The notes: generated from the sequence alone by a model not told the origin. Shown: positions 26,541-38,990, counted from the first letter of the stretch. The stretch: 64,000 nt of DNA from Chrysoperla carnea (GCF_905475395.1 NC_058338.1:44241935-44305934), one strand, 5' to 3'. A program made the numbers and translations.

Positions 26541-27270
26541 TTTCAGATCTAAATCAATTTCCTCCAACCGAAGAGAAATTTAACAAAGAAACAATAACCT
26601 GTTAAAATACTCAAACTTAGTCCGGTATCGATATTTGAACTTTTATAAATTATTAAGATTATTAATTTACAGATGTAGGTGTAGGGGAAGGTGTAGTACC
26701 TACAATAACAATTCTCATTTATGTCATTTTTAAAGAATTGCGGTTTTTTTATGGTAGTGTTATTCCCCAACAATAGGTATTTTTGACAATTTAAATTATT
26801 AAACAACAGTCCATAAAAACCATATAAAAATATAATGGTAAATGATGTGTGAATCATGATAAAACATTGTAATTTACCCGCTAATGTTTCGAGAATCACC
26901 CCCACTGATTGCAGCTGAAGGAGTCCTTTTCAACATTTAATTGCATCATAAAATATTGAAAACTCGTTTCTCGAAAAACTAACAACAGCTTCAAGTGTTT
27001 GAAAGAGCTTTTACAAAAAATAATAGCTTTATAAACTTTTTGAATGCATAATATTTAAAACAATGCAATAATAATAGAAGATGTAGTACCATCAGTCAAA
27101 ATTTGCATCATATATTAAAATAGCACAATAGAAATAATCCCTGTTTATGGTAAATATTAAACAGGTATCGATAGAAACTTGTGAATCATGGCACATGATA
27201 TGATGTGTACTTAACTTGGTACAATATTACAATGTACTGTGAATTAAATTTCGATATTGCCTCAATAAGG
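26541..27270. other. AT-rich intergenic stretch
   Basis: A 118-codon minus-strand frame (26549-26905) has the composition of random AT-rich DNA and no motif I recognise. No supported gene. Confidence 0.4.
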
Positions 27271-27452
27271 AATATTCATGAAATTTAAATTTGATTCAAA
27301 TATTTGTTTCTGTAACTTTATTGGCTGGACATTTGAACTAAGCCATTATTTTAGTAATTAATTTCTTTTTAATTACTTCAAATTAATTAATAAAAGTACA
27401 AATTCAGAGAGAGAAATTCAAATTTCTAAAACGGAAATTCAAATTTTATACG
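27271..27452 (+). repeat. Dispersed repeat family D, copy 1
   Basis: Matches the reverse complement of 43339-43527 nearly base for base: attggctggacattt, ccattattttagtaattaat, gagagaaattcaaatttcta. The homology stops just before a GC-rich cgtcccagcttcgcacgggt segment at 27457. Confidence 0.8.
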
Positions 27453-27740
27453 ACCCGTCCCAGCTTCGCACGGGTGATACTAAATATACTACAGATTGTC
27501 TTTACACAAAATACAAAAATGTGTTTATTTACGACCGCACATCTGCTACCTCTAAAATTATCAGCGTTTCTCTACTATATTATGAATGTATTATATATAT
27601 AAACCTTCCTATTGAATCATTCAATCTATTAAAAAAAAACGAATCAAAATCCGCCGCGTAGTTTTAAAGATCTAAGCATACATAGGGAAGTAACTATGTT
27701 TTATATTATGTGTGATATGTGTTTTATAGTATTAGTAATC
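27453..27740 (-). repeat. Possible non-autonomous element tail with GC-rich terminus
   Basis: Begins with cgtcccagcttcgcacgggt, the complement of the gcgaagcygggacgg type ends that insect Helitron- or LINE-derived repeats carry. It continues with ctatctattaaaaa-like and ccgcgtagttttaaagatct phrases. No second copy in this window, so the call rests on general repeat character. Confidence 0.35.
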
Positions 27741-28903
27741 AACATTTTATCATACGTGCTTCGCACTTTAACACGAAATGGGATCACAAACTGCTCCATT
27801 AATAAAAAATATTAATAAATAACACATTTTAACAAATTCTTAGAGATACACAACTTACAACGAAAAGATTTATTCAATCCCTTGTCTCCAAAGTATATAC
27901 CTATTTTAACTATAGATTTACCCACGCACAAGACTGAAATTATTCATTAAATTATTCTTCGTTAATTGAATGTAAACTTTCGATAATAAACTTTCAATTC
28001 CTTTGAGATCAGCAGGTTAATTTTCTTTAATTTAGAAAATAATGTTCCCTTAAAATATTTGTTAGTAAACAATTCATTTTTAATGACCTAGTTTTCTGAA
28101 GAACTAACAAAATCTTATTAAACCCTAAAACTATATCTGTTTAAGATTAATTTCCATTTGAATAAATTTATTTAACCCCAATCCTACTTGATTAATAAGT
28201 TTTTTTTTATAAAAAAAGAGTATAAAACTCAAAATTTCTTGTTACTTTTTAAACTTCAAAAAAATTCAAAGAAATTATTTCGATAACAATAATTTTTCTT
28301 CTTAAGTCATTCAAAATCTTTTAAACTTTTATATTATCATTCGTATACGTATATTCGGACTCAATATGGAATCAACAGGATATGCCAAGTTCGACTATCC
28401 AAATGGAGACCCAATAAAAGCCCAAATTGGATATCTCAATGTAAAATTTATTAAATATATATATTTTTTTTTTTTTCACTTGGTATCTATTTCGGAACCC
28501 ATTAGTATAAACAAAAATAAAAATAAATGACCAGACATTTATTTTGCCTTACGGAGATTTTGTCGGGAAACATAAAAATTGACAATCGGAATCGGTTTTG
28601 ACAAACTGAAATCTATTTAGGATAAGCTTGGAACAACCCAATGAAAAATTATAAGTTAAGTTCAAAGGGTTTCTATTTAGGATATGATTGAGAAAATCCA
28701 ATTAATAATTACGAATATATTATATAAGCTTCGTGGAACTGGGATCTGTTGGGAATATTATTATGAAAGAAAATCTAACATAAGAGAAGCAATAAATTAA
28801 AATAAAATTGTCGATTTCTAATTTCTAATCTGTGTATTCCGAATTTTCTATTATCATAAACTGTTTACAATACAATATAAGCTGTATACAATATATGTAG
28901 TTA
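27741..28903. other. AT-rich intergenic stretch
   Basis: No gene recognised. Two similar aggat-a-g-ttg-a-aa-ccaat blocks near 28620-28710 suggest a small local duplication. Confidence 0.4.
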
Positions 28904-29353
28904 CTAGAGTGATACCCGCCAGCTTCGCTGGGTTTAAAAGTAAAGATCCCCTTTCTATACACTCAAAATAATGGTGGGGATTGTTTAACACTGGTAAAAT
29001 ATATGTATGGTTTTCTATTTTTTAAATGTATAATAGTAATTATTCATTGAGTGTATCAGAAAAGACGGCCGTGAAATATTTTATATTGACTATTTTTACA
29101 TAAATCTGTAATTTATGTAAATGTCAAATAACTACCTTTACAGAAATCTACAATTTATGGTAATGTCAAATTAAATTAATTTTTAAATTTTTTATTTATT
29201 TTTTTATTTATATCTTTATAAATTATATATCATGTGTTATTCTGATATATCAGCTATATTGCTGTACAGTTTCATTAAAAACCATTCGCGAGTTTTAGCA
29301 TGAAAGCGTAACAAACAAACAAACAAAAAAACATGCTTACTTTCGCATTTTAA
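28904..29353 (-). mobile_element. Helitron-like family F element, full-length, minus orientation
   Basis: Read on the minus strand it ends with a GC-rich gcgaagctggcgggtatc hairpin region and CTAG followed by T. It begins near 29353 with a variant of tatattataaatgcgaaag and the (GTTT)n tract. The interior (about 450 bp) matches 31565-32020 throughout. TC...CTRR ends and insertion between A and T are Helitron hallmarks (family knowledge). No Rep/helicase coding, so non-autonomous. Confidence 0.7.
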
Positions 29354-29356
29354 ATA

Positions 29357-29611
29357 TCTATATATATTATAAATGCTAAAGTAAGCATGTTTGTTTGTTT
29401 GTTTGTTTGTTACTGTAAAATTCTGATATACTAAATGAATAATTACTACTTGACTATTATACATTTAAAAAAATAGAAAACCATACATATATTTTACCTG
29501 TGTAAAACAATCCTTACCATTATTTCGAGTGTTATAGATAGGGGATAAGCGAGAGCAATCTTTATCAATCTTTACTTTTAAATCCAGCGAAGCGGGTGGG
29601 TATCACTCTAG
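29357..29611 (+). mobile_element. Helitron-like family F element, internally deleted, plus orientation
   Basis: Starts TCTATATATATTATAAATGC after an A and ends CACTCTAG before a T. Between them lie the (GTTT)5 tract and the 3' half, but the segment with the acgctaaaactagcga block is missing. It lies head-to-head with the 28904-29353 copy, forming a large inverted pair. Confidence 0.75.
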
Positions 29612-30224
29612 TATAGATATAAATTAAATATACAATATATTGATAACCTGCAGTTATAACAATATTTTTTTAAATACGACTATTGTTTGAAGATTTTTTC
29701 TATTGAAATTGGATCATTAAAATAAATAAAATTTTCAGTATTCAAAAACTACAGAATTTTTTTCAATAAAACTAGTTTGTTAGAAAAGTTGTATGTGATC
29801 GAAACTGAGCAAGCAGAAAGAAAATGTTTTTTGAAATATATTTTGTTATAAAGACATAACTGTGCTATATGGTGAAAATATACAAACGTAGAAAATATTG
29901 TATAATCAAAAAAATATTCGAATATATTACATTCGCGATATAAAAGAAAAATTATAATGATAATTTTCTAAAGAAAAATTGATATATTTTTAAAAATATT
30001 TACAGGTTATGTGTTATTTTATTGTTATTATTATTTCTATTATCTGGAGACATTTTTAACGTTTTAAATTCATATTTAATGCGTAAACTTTCATTTTTTA
30101 TTCCAAAAAGGTTAAATAATAAATACGGTAGGTAAGCGGAAATTAATTCGTCCTTATGCTTTTGCCTAGTGACTGTCATAACATGAAGTTGGTTCGAATA
30201 CAACGACACTGTATTTATCAATAT
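29612..30224. other. AT-rich spacer
   Basis: Nothing recognisable. Confidence 0.4.
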
Positions 30225-30520
30225 TGTTACGGTAGTTCCAGGGAGTATTTCGGTAGTTTCTAGGGAGCAGTTTTAACGATGAATATATCGATGTATTTTC
30301 GGATCCTTTTTACGCATTTGATTTACAGGTTGACACATAAGACCTGACGAATTACGCAAAGTCCCAAAGTGCCAAGTGTGTACAACATGCCTAAGGCTTA
30401 TAAAGAGTGGTCAGATAAGAGTTATACTTTTTTAAATTTAAATAAAAACAAAACAGTGTAAGATATCAATTTTATTTAAAATGATTTCATATGTAAAAAT
30501 AACCGCTTGAAGGCGTTACA
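30225..30520 (+). repeat. Possible solo LTR
   Basis: Begins TGTTACGGTAGTTCCAGGGA and ends GGCGTTACA, giving TG...CA ends with short internal imperfect complementarity. An AATAAA lies at about 30440 and the segment is about 296 bp. No convincing target duplication, primer site or internal region was found, so this remains a guess. Confidence 0.3.
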
Positions 30521-30554
30521 ACAATGCTATTTATTTTTTTTTTCGTTTGAAAAA

Positions 30555-30720
30555 TAATTTAATGGAGAGTGTTCTTAGCTATGTTTCAAGTACGAGTTGA
30601 GGATTCCGTACAAGGAACAACTAAAAAGTAAGTGATGATCATCAAAATCGGTTCAGTTTAAAGAAGGCTCTAACAAAAAAGGTTATTTAATGGTGAGTGT
30701 TCTTACATATGTTGCAAGTG
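30555..30720 (-). repeat. Dispersed repeat family B, copy 3
   Basis: The reverse complement carries the acactctccattaaat, actcgtacttgaaaca and aaactgaaccgattttgatg blocks of family B; partial copy without the cgatgccacc end. Two ggagagtgttctta-like blocks show the same internal duplication as copy 1. Confidence 0.65.
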
Positions 30721-31214
30721 AGCTAGGAATATTGTCATTAGCCATGTGTACATCCACGAAAACTAACAATTTGTATTAATCCAATTGCATTATCCTATAG
30801 ATTAGGTTAGGTTAGAGTGGCTGTCCTGGTATGGGACACGCTTAAACCAAAAGGCCCGTTTGGTTACCCTACACAAAAGATAAAATGACGAATGCTTCAT
30901 ACCCTTGACATAAATCCATCGCATGACTCTAACAATGAAATACAATTTTATTAAAAATTTACCAGCGACATTTATTGTAAAACAAGACGTTGTAGATAGA
31001 ACTATTCAAAATCGATTGATCAAACGTTCATGAACCAGTAACATTAAAGCATAGGAAAACAGAATATAAATTTTATAGTAATAGAAAATTGAAAAAACAT
31101 CCCTTCCTGTAAAAAAATAATATTATCAAGCCATGGCTCATTGAATGTATCATTTGTTTATTAATTTAAACAAATACATATTTTCAACTTTAATGGTGAA
31201 TTATGCTTTAGCTT

Positions 31215-31465
31215 GACACAATATAAGACTAAATGTAAGAATAAAATTTTTCGATATCTGGAGTTATTTTCAAAATATCGAAAATTTTGTTTAATTATTT
31301 AGCTTTCGACATTTCGAAAATCGAGGCAAATATCGAAAAATTGTATTCTTATTTTTCGTCTACATTCATGAAGTTATAACAAAATTTATCATCAAAGTTG
31401 AAAGTAAGGTATCTACAAATAACTTCAAGCACAAGTTTAAACTTGCCGTGGCGCACGTACTAACT
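31215..31465 (+). repeat. Dispersed repeat family C, copy 2
   Basis: Direct-orientation partner of 20700-20975. Both end at a cttgcc-tggcgc-c-tact-acttaat sequence. The Helitron-like element at 31469 begins immediately after this end, so it may have inserted into the family C copy. Confidence 0.75.
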
Positions 31466-31468
31466 TAA

Positions 31469-32020
31469 TCTATATATTATAAATGCAATGAAAGTAAGCA
31501 TGTTTGTTTGTTTGTTACGCTTTCACGCTAAAACTAGCGAATGGATTTTAATGAAACTGTACTCTCTATATATTATAAATGCGAAAGTAAACATGTTTGT
31601 TTGTTTGTTTGTTTGTTACGTATTCACGCTAAAACTAGTGAATGGATTTTAATGAAACTGTACAGCAATATATCTCATACACCAATATAACACATGAGAA
31701 ATAATTTATAAAGATGTCTTAATAAAAAAATTAAAAAAATTTAAAAATTAATTTAATTTGACATTACCATAAATTACAGATTTCTGTAAAAGTAGTCATT
31801 TGACATTACCATAAACTACAGATTTCTGTAAGAATAGTCAATATAAAATTTCACGGCCATCTTCTCTCATATACTCAATGAATAATTACGACTACATATA
31901 TTTTACCTGTGTAAAACAATCCATACCATTATTTTGAGTTCTATAGAAAGGAGATAAGCGAGAGCAATCTTTATCAATCTTTACTTTTAAATCCAGCGAA
32001 GCGGGTGGGTATCACTCTAA
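31469..32020 (+). mobile_element. Helitron-like family F element with duplicated 5' end
   Basis: Starts TCTATATATTATAAATGC after an A. At 31565 the same 5' end starts again (TCTATATATTATAAATGCGA with a longer GTTT tract), so about 96 bp of the 5' end is present twice in tandem. The 3' end atcactCTAA is followed by T, so the composite as a whole has Helitron-type borders. The interior matches 28904-29353 in reverse. Confidence 0.75.
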
Positions 32021-35000
32021 TATAAGTATATTGTACATATTTATTGTGTAACTGAATTGATTCATACTGTATAATCATAGCCTTAATAATAAAATTTAAA
32101 CTTTGTTTCTGAAAAAATGATTAAACAATATAATTCAAACATACTTAAAAAAGTTTTTTTTCAATTTGTTTATAATAACAGGGAGAAAATCGTAAACGGC
32201 ACATTAATCTTTTATACAATGTAATATACGCCCATGTGTATAAAGCTGGAAATTGAACTTTATTCTATCCTATGGTTATTATTTTTTATGCACTATACTT
32301 ATTTGCTAATATATTTATAACGATTTGTATACAAAAGATATTAACAATAGTCAGTATCTTTTTTTTATTAAAATTCATGTAAACACAAAGTGTACTTAAA
32401 TATCGCTAAATATATGAAAAAAATGTACATATATTTTATGCTAATAGAGCATTTACTGGCGAATCCATGGGGACGAAACATTGGATTCAATTTCTTTGCA
32501 TATTCCCGTTCGGAAGAAAACACTCAAAATGATCAAAGTTTACTAGGCGAAAATTTGATCCAATTTTTTTTGCATTTAAATTTCAATATTTCAAAAAATA
32601 TCTATCCGAAACTCTTAGAACTTCTTGAACCTGTTGTCAGTACCTCAATAAAAATAATTGGAAAGCGGCAAGCATTAATTTTAGTTCCCGTGGTAAATTT
32701 AGCAGTTTTTATACTGAATAAAACATAAAAAGAAAGATAAAATTTTTCTATTAATTATTTGACGTTAAATACTCCGAATTTCGATCGCCAATAACTCGGA
32801 AAATATTGATTTTTATGTTTCAATGACACTTTTTGCTTAGAATTCATTCTTATATCGATTCCCGTTGTCATTATTAGCAAAAATTTGCGACCTCCAAGAA
32901 GGGGTAGCTCCCATTCCCTGGGCAAGATCGCACAAATTTTTATTTTAAATTCTTTAAGTAAGCAATGCAGTCGCACAGCTTTTATAAAGATTCATGGACT
33001 TTCCTTGGATTCCGAAATTTTAAGATATTTATACCATTACGGCTCTCTCTATTAATTATAAGTTTAAAAAAGTTGAATAATAAATACTTCGAACTAGAAA
33101 AGCATTTTCCATCGTCCAAAGGATTGTTTGTTCCTTCACTATTCGCCAAAAATTTCAAAATAATACCGTACATAATATATTTTCTTATTTATAGATTTTC
33201 TTTCAATCCGTTTTTAATGCAATAGGGTACTTTCGGTAGTGAAAAATAAATTATGAAATTTGAAAAAAATTAAAATTTATGTAAGAATATACTTAAATAT
33301 TCTGATTTCGAGTCATAAAAGCACATTTTTCTTTTAAAATATTAAAATTAAAAATCGTAATTTTTAAACTGTATATCACGTGACATTAAACGCGGGCAAG
33401 CCCTGATGTGATATCATCATTTAGTTCAGTGTAGACAGCTGGGTATAATATATCCATAGATAATAAATATTTATATTTATTATAATTAGTTGTCTATGAG
33501 TATATCTGTCAAACTTATCTGTGTTATTTCGTATAATGATACCGACATTACGTCACCAAATTGAATGCCCACATTTTGACAGTTTAAAAAAGATTTAAAA
33601 TTTAATTTAAGTTTTTGGCAAGAAAGCGTGTGTATTTTTTCGAAATAAATTTTTTGTGGCTTTTTATTAGCAAAATAAAGATTTTTTAAAATATTGTAGA
33701 ATACCCTATTCAATTCAATATAGAGTTTATATATATATGTATAAAAATGAACCCCTATTTTTTCAGGTAATCGAATCACGCGTGAACGGATGATTTTTTG
33801 CTGGGTTTATTATTGTCAGGAGAAGGTTTTTATAAAAGAAAAAATTAATAAAGTTGAGCAGAACATTAGATTTAAGAAAAAAAATATTAAATTCAAAAAA
33901 TGGTGGAAGTGCATATAAATATTGAATTGCGTTACATGTTCCTATCTACTATACATTTACTTGCGCGTCCACCATATTTATCTAGAATAATAATATCTAA
34001 TAGTATTGAGATATTATTTATTATTATTCAGGTATTGTGAATAAGTATTTATTAGAGCTATATGCGAGTGCAGCGAGCTCCAGTACCGAAAGCTTCCTCC
34101 TCTGAACATGCATAATTTTTCATTCGTTTTTCTTTGATTATAAAATAAGAAAAAATTTCCTTACCAACCAACCACTTCCATCCAAAGAGAATCTGTATTT
34201 TTTTTTTTAAATTAAGCATAATATTTACTCAATCTAAAATTATATATTAAAAATATTTGTTTTGAAAAGTTTTTCAAGTAATTTTCATATATTTGCATAT
34301 GCCTTAAGCAATACAATTTTTAAATTAGTTTTTCAACTACAATACAAAATTTAGTGAAATACTAATAATAATATTAATAATAATATTTAATATTTGTCGT
34401 TTACATTTTGATATACACAATTTTAAATTGAAATTATTTTTATAAATTATTTTCAATATTATATCTACAACTTGTTCAATGAAAATCTTCTTAAAATATA
34501 TATAAATATACTAGAAAATTTATCAACCGTGTTATTAACAATACAACCAAATAACAAATATAATATATCAGATTTAAATTGAAATATACTCTGACGTGGT
34601 GGATATGAACGTCAAGAGTCGAATCAATAACATCCTGTTTTAAGTTAATTAATATAAATATTCATTGATAAATTATAGATGACAGGGAAAGGTGACCTAC
34701 AATGATCCTCCTAAGAAAAAATATAATTTATAGCCAAACTATTCGACAAATGTTATAATATTGGCTTGTCAATTTCTTTTCATCTGTTCAATTTTTTAGA
34801 ACTATTTTAGAGCTTGTAAGAATAGTGGGTGAAATGATCTCATTGTATTTTTATCAAACAATTCGCATAAAATATTAGCTGTTCTTTTACATTGCATCAA
34901 TGATTAGTCTGAAAATCACTGGTAAATTCATCTATATCAACACATTGAAGATCCGTTACATGATCAGTTTATCTATTATAATTTTACACACAAAATAGGG

Positions 35001-35389
35001 ATCATTTTAGCCTATATAAAGGAGATCATTTTACCCGTAACGACATATTTGAACATCGTCATAAAAACTGACTTAAAAATTTATTATACGCCTATGAAAA
35101 TATGCTATAATATTATAGAGAGACGGCAAAAACTAATACAAAAAAATTTTACGTTGAAATTTGTGTTACCATAAATCATAAGCAGTAAAAGTAATATTTT
35201 TGGAAGCCATCTGTCGATAAATATACTTGAAGGCTTTATTGGTTTACTTAAAACAACGAGAGATCATTTTACCCTGAAAGATCATTATAGACCACTTACC
35301 CCTATAAGTATTATCAAAGATAATAAATAAATGAAAATGATTTTCAAATTATATTTCGATTTTTCACTCAAATTCTTAGGTCAACTTTT
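32021..35389. other. AT-rich intergenic stretch with unassigned open frames
   Basis: Open frames at 32390-32728 (plus, begins GTG unless spliced), 32755-32976 (minus) and 32965-33225 (plus) are adjacent but match nothing I recognise. 33370-33430 is GC-richer, with a cacgtg palindrome and a gatgtgatatcatc hairpin, and looks like part of a dispersed repeat. 34680-35290 contains several gatcattttaccc-like phrases of unknown meaning. Confidence 0.35.
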
Positions 35390-35575
35390 GTATTATATAC
35401 AAACTTATTTCGACTAAAATGCAATCATCATCAGTTTGAATTAGCTAAGTTACTCGTCACTAATTTGGTGACGGATTGCACGTCATACGCTATCTATATA
35501 AGAGTAATTATGATTACAGAATTCATACTGATGATGACTACATGGTAGTCGAAATACGTTATTATATAATGCAAA
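35390..35575. repeat. Imperfect palindromic element with hammerhead-like motifs in both arms
   Basis: The arms about 35390-35443 and 35519-35575 are imperfect reverse complements. The right arm (plus strand 35528-35554) reads CTGATGA, then gactac-atg-gtagtc (a perfect 6-bp stem), then GAAA. The left arm (minus strand 35434-35408) reads CTGATGA, a weaker stem, then GAAA. CUGAUGA-stem-GAAA is the conserved core of hammerhead ribozymes, which occur in Penelope-like elements and short retrozymes. Stem III and the cleavage site are not convincingly formed: a bulged pairing of tacgt with acgctatc around 35490 is the best seen. Confidence 0.45.
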
Positions 35576-37049
35576 AATTAATCTACAAATTGGGACAAAA
35601 AAACAAATTTAAATTTCAGGTCGTTGCTTAAATTTTCGTTAATTTTTGTGAATAATAAATATTTTTATTTTTCTAATATAGTTCAAAATTTATGCTAAAA
35701 AAGAAAAAAATTAAAATCATAAATATCTCTCTAGTCTTAGTAAAAAAAAGATAAGCTAGGTTCGAAATAGAGTACAGATTAGGCCAGCGTTGAGAAAGCA
35801 AGAAAGAATACAAAGAGACAAGCACGTAAACTTTGTGTTCTTAATGTTATCAAGAACATAAATTCAAAAAGGTTACACAAAAAATTGCCCCGAAACGAAC
35901 TTTTTTGTGTGGGTTTTTTTAAAAATTTGGAAAAAAAAGGTGAATCCTCCATGATCACGAGCTGTGTAACTCAAAAAAGTTGACCTCCAAATAGGAGGAT
36001 TAAACTATTATATCAGTGTAAGTACATCATTCAATGTAATGATATCATACAATTTTTATTTCGATTTTCGAAGTAAAAACAATAAATTTTTACCAGAAAG
36101 TTAAAATCACTTATCGCAAATGATATTGTATAAAATATACATACATACTCTCATTCATAACAAATGTAAAATTTTCGTTGATATTAAAAACTTTACTAGG
36201 TATTCAAGGGAAAATGACTAATGACGTCAAGCAGTTAATATAACAGCAAAAATCAGGCTTAAACCTTGTTTTAAAAAACAGCAGTGGTTTATGTAATGAA
36301 CTATAAACTATACCATTAAAAGAGTGGGCTATTTTTTTATTTGATAGTTCATTATTTTGAATGGTATTGTTATAAATTACTATTATTTCTTCCAGGCTCA
36401 TGCGCACTAAGTGGGAAAGGTTTGTGTGTCAAAACTTTTTGAATCATAATACTCAATTTTGCACAATGATTTCCATGACATCTGAGTGGACGAAGTTAAA
36501 CTTTGGCCAAAACGTCTTGTCGGACAGAACGTCAAAAATTCACTCGAAGCACTCGGTATTTGCAATGAAGTTGCATTTGTAAACCAAATGCTTCGCATTA
36601 TCTGAAGATCAGCTAAAAAATTTAGTCTCGCTCAATATACATCGCGATAGTCTAAGCGAACAAAGTAATAATTTCTCAGTTTAGCCCAAAACTTTAATAT
36701 TTTTGTCTGAAATTATAACTGGCCACGTAAATTAATGAAAATCTATATCTGTTTATAGTCAGACACACGTAGTTTTTCTGACACACGAACATACAACCCA
36801 AAAAACAAATAATAAACAAGTGAAATTTTCAAGAGTATGGTGTTATTATTTGAAGTCAGGCATATTTAAAACTATATAAATTTTTGAAAGCAGAAATATT
36901 TAAAAGTATTAATCTTTGAAGAAAGTTGGAGTAAAAACACAAGTACGTATTTTAATTAAAGTTTATAATTTTTGCTACAATATTGTCACAATTTAAAGTG
37001 TATAATATATATTATTTTTTTTAAATATAAAATTTATAAAATATTCTCT
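35576..37049. other. AT-rich intergenic stretch
   Basis: Overlapping open frames on both strands at about 36400-36600 lie in a locally GC-richer patch. The frame reading KRLVGQNVKNSLEALGIC looks protein-like, but I cannot assign it and it is broken. Otherwise nothing was seen. Confidence 0.35.
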
Positions 37050-38990
37050 CAAACATTTCTCAAAAGAAATTGGGGTTTAGTTACAAAGCGTGCTAAAAAG
37101 TTGTACTTGCCTTTGTTTACAAAATTGAAATTCGTTGATTTTTGAAAAAAAAAGACTGATCCCTTTAATGAGAAGTGAAACTTATTAATAACTTTTCTAG
37201 AAGGCTTAGGAAACAGAATTTTAAAAAAAGCTCCTAAACATTCTTAAATAGACTTATTACAATGAAATTATGAATGAATTAAATAGAAAAACTTTAGGTG
37301 GGTAGACAATTATTTTTCAAAATTATGTTACTTATAGCAGGTACAGAAAAGTTAGAGAAAAAAAAGATTTTTTTAAAAAGTTGAGAAAAAATAGATTATT
37401 ATCCATCATAACAAATTACTGTAGCACTCAACTAAAAATATATTTAACTTTTTTTAAATTCTTTTAGCTTTGTACAATATATCAAAAATTTGTACGATCA
37501 GTTAGAGTAAATATACCCTTTCAACCCTCCGTACAAAGCGACAAGGGATGATAACAATTTTTGAACCATAGATTCCAAAACTAAAAAGTACAAAGTAAAA
37601 AGTTATCTAATGAGCGTGATAAGATTTTAGATAACGCCTTTTTTATAAAATGGCAGCCAGATGAAAAAACGCCTAAAATATAGAAAAATTATATTTTTGG
37701 AATGTTTTAAAAACGAAAAATGGGATAGTGATAAAAATTTTTAAGAAAGCATATGCAGTTTCTGAAAATTAATCTTAAAATATGAACATATAAAATGTAT
37801 TTTAGTAGTATTGAATTTTTTAATTTTACCACGAAATCAAATGCAGGTTTAGTTTAAATTTAAAAACTAAAAATATACATATTTTTTGTAAAGTCAATTA
37901 ACGTAAAGTTTCAAAAATTATTTAAATAACTTTTTTTCCAGTAGCTATTTGAATAGCTATGTAAAGTTATTCATTATAATATATATTCTCTATTATAAAT
38001 AAACTAATACAATATTAAATAATATTTTACTAAACTAACTTTTTAATGTATTGTGAAAATTTAAACATACTTGTTTAAAAAAAGTTACATATATTTTTAG
38101 CTGAGTTCTTAAGTAATTCGTTATTTTTCTTTTAAATGTCTAAATTTTTCTTTTAAATCTATTTTTACTCAAGTTTTTAAATCTAATTCATTTTCTATAC
38201 CTGCTATAGGTAACATAATTTTGAAAAATAATTAACTACTCACCTAAAATTTTTCACTGTAATTCATTCATAATTTCAATTTAATTTTATTACAATTAAT
38301 CTATATTTAAGGGTGTGTTGTATTTTAAAATTTTTATACAGGAAAAACTGTTAATTATTTTAGATTTATTGAGAAATTCAAAATTTTCTTTAAAGGCACA
38401 ATTTCTTAAAATGTTTTTTATTTAAAAAACTAATTAATTTCCAGATATCCATATATATTTTTATATTTTAAACTAAACGTGGATTTGATTTCGTTGTAAA
38501 ATTAAAAAATACTATACTACTAAAATATTTTAAGTGTTCATATAGTTTCGAAGCCAAAGTTTCAAAAATTATTCTAAAAACTTTTTTACTAATAGCTATT
38601 TGAATAGCTATTTAAAGTTATTCACTATAATATGTATTTTCTGTTATAATTAAACTAATACAAGTAAATAAAATATGTACTAAACTACCCGAACAAATTT
38701 TTGATATATTGTAAAAAGTTAAACATATTTTTAAAAAATTTTATATATTTAAAAAAAATTTTTAGTTAAGTTCAAAATTAATTCTATATTTTTTTATTTT
38801 TCTCTTTAATTCATTAATCATTTCATTTTAATATTATTATAATCAATCTTTTTAAGGATTTATAGGAGTTTTTTCTAAAATATCTACAGAAAAAATTGTT
38901 AATTATTTATTTTAAATTTATTTAAGAAATTCAAAATTTTCTCTTAAGGCATAAAATTCTTATAATGTTTTAATTTTGAAAAACTATCTA
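37050..38990. repeat. Composite repeat: one inverted and two direct copies of an AT-rich module
   Basis: Module copies: about 37195-37500 (minus), 37930-38400 (plus) and 38570-38960 (plus). The two plus copies share tagctatttgaatagctat, attata-ttaaactaatacaa and gaaattcaaaattttct in order. The minus copy matches the first plus copy at gttaaatatatttttagttg, cataattttgaaaaataatt and aattcattcataatttc-type blocks. No coding capacity. Whether this is an element or local duplications is open. Confidence 0.6.

Noticed and set aside
29237..29464. 75-codon minus-strand open frame
   Set aside because: It is translation of the GTTT tracts and 5' ends of the Helitron-like pair.
30796..30810. Telomere-like ttaggttaggttag
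   Set aside because: Fewer than three full TTAGG units, followed by ordinary repeat-like sequence (gtggctgtcc); too short to be telomeric.
34800..35300. Repeated gatcattttaccc phrases as regulatory sites
   Set aside because: Only a few irregularly spaced, partly degenerate hits in AT-rich DNA; no consistent spacing or flanking conservation.
36400..36600. Overlapping open frames on both strands with a protein-like phrase
   Set aside because: No family recognised, frames conflict and stop early; kept only as a remark in the intergenic entry.
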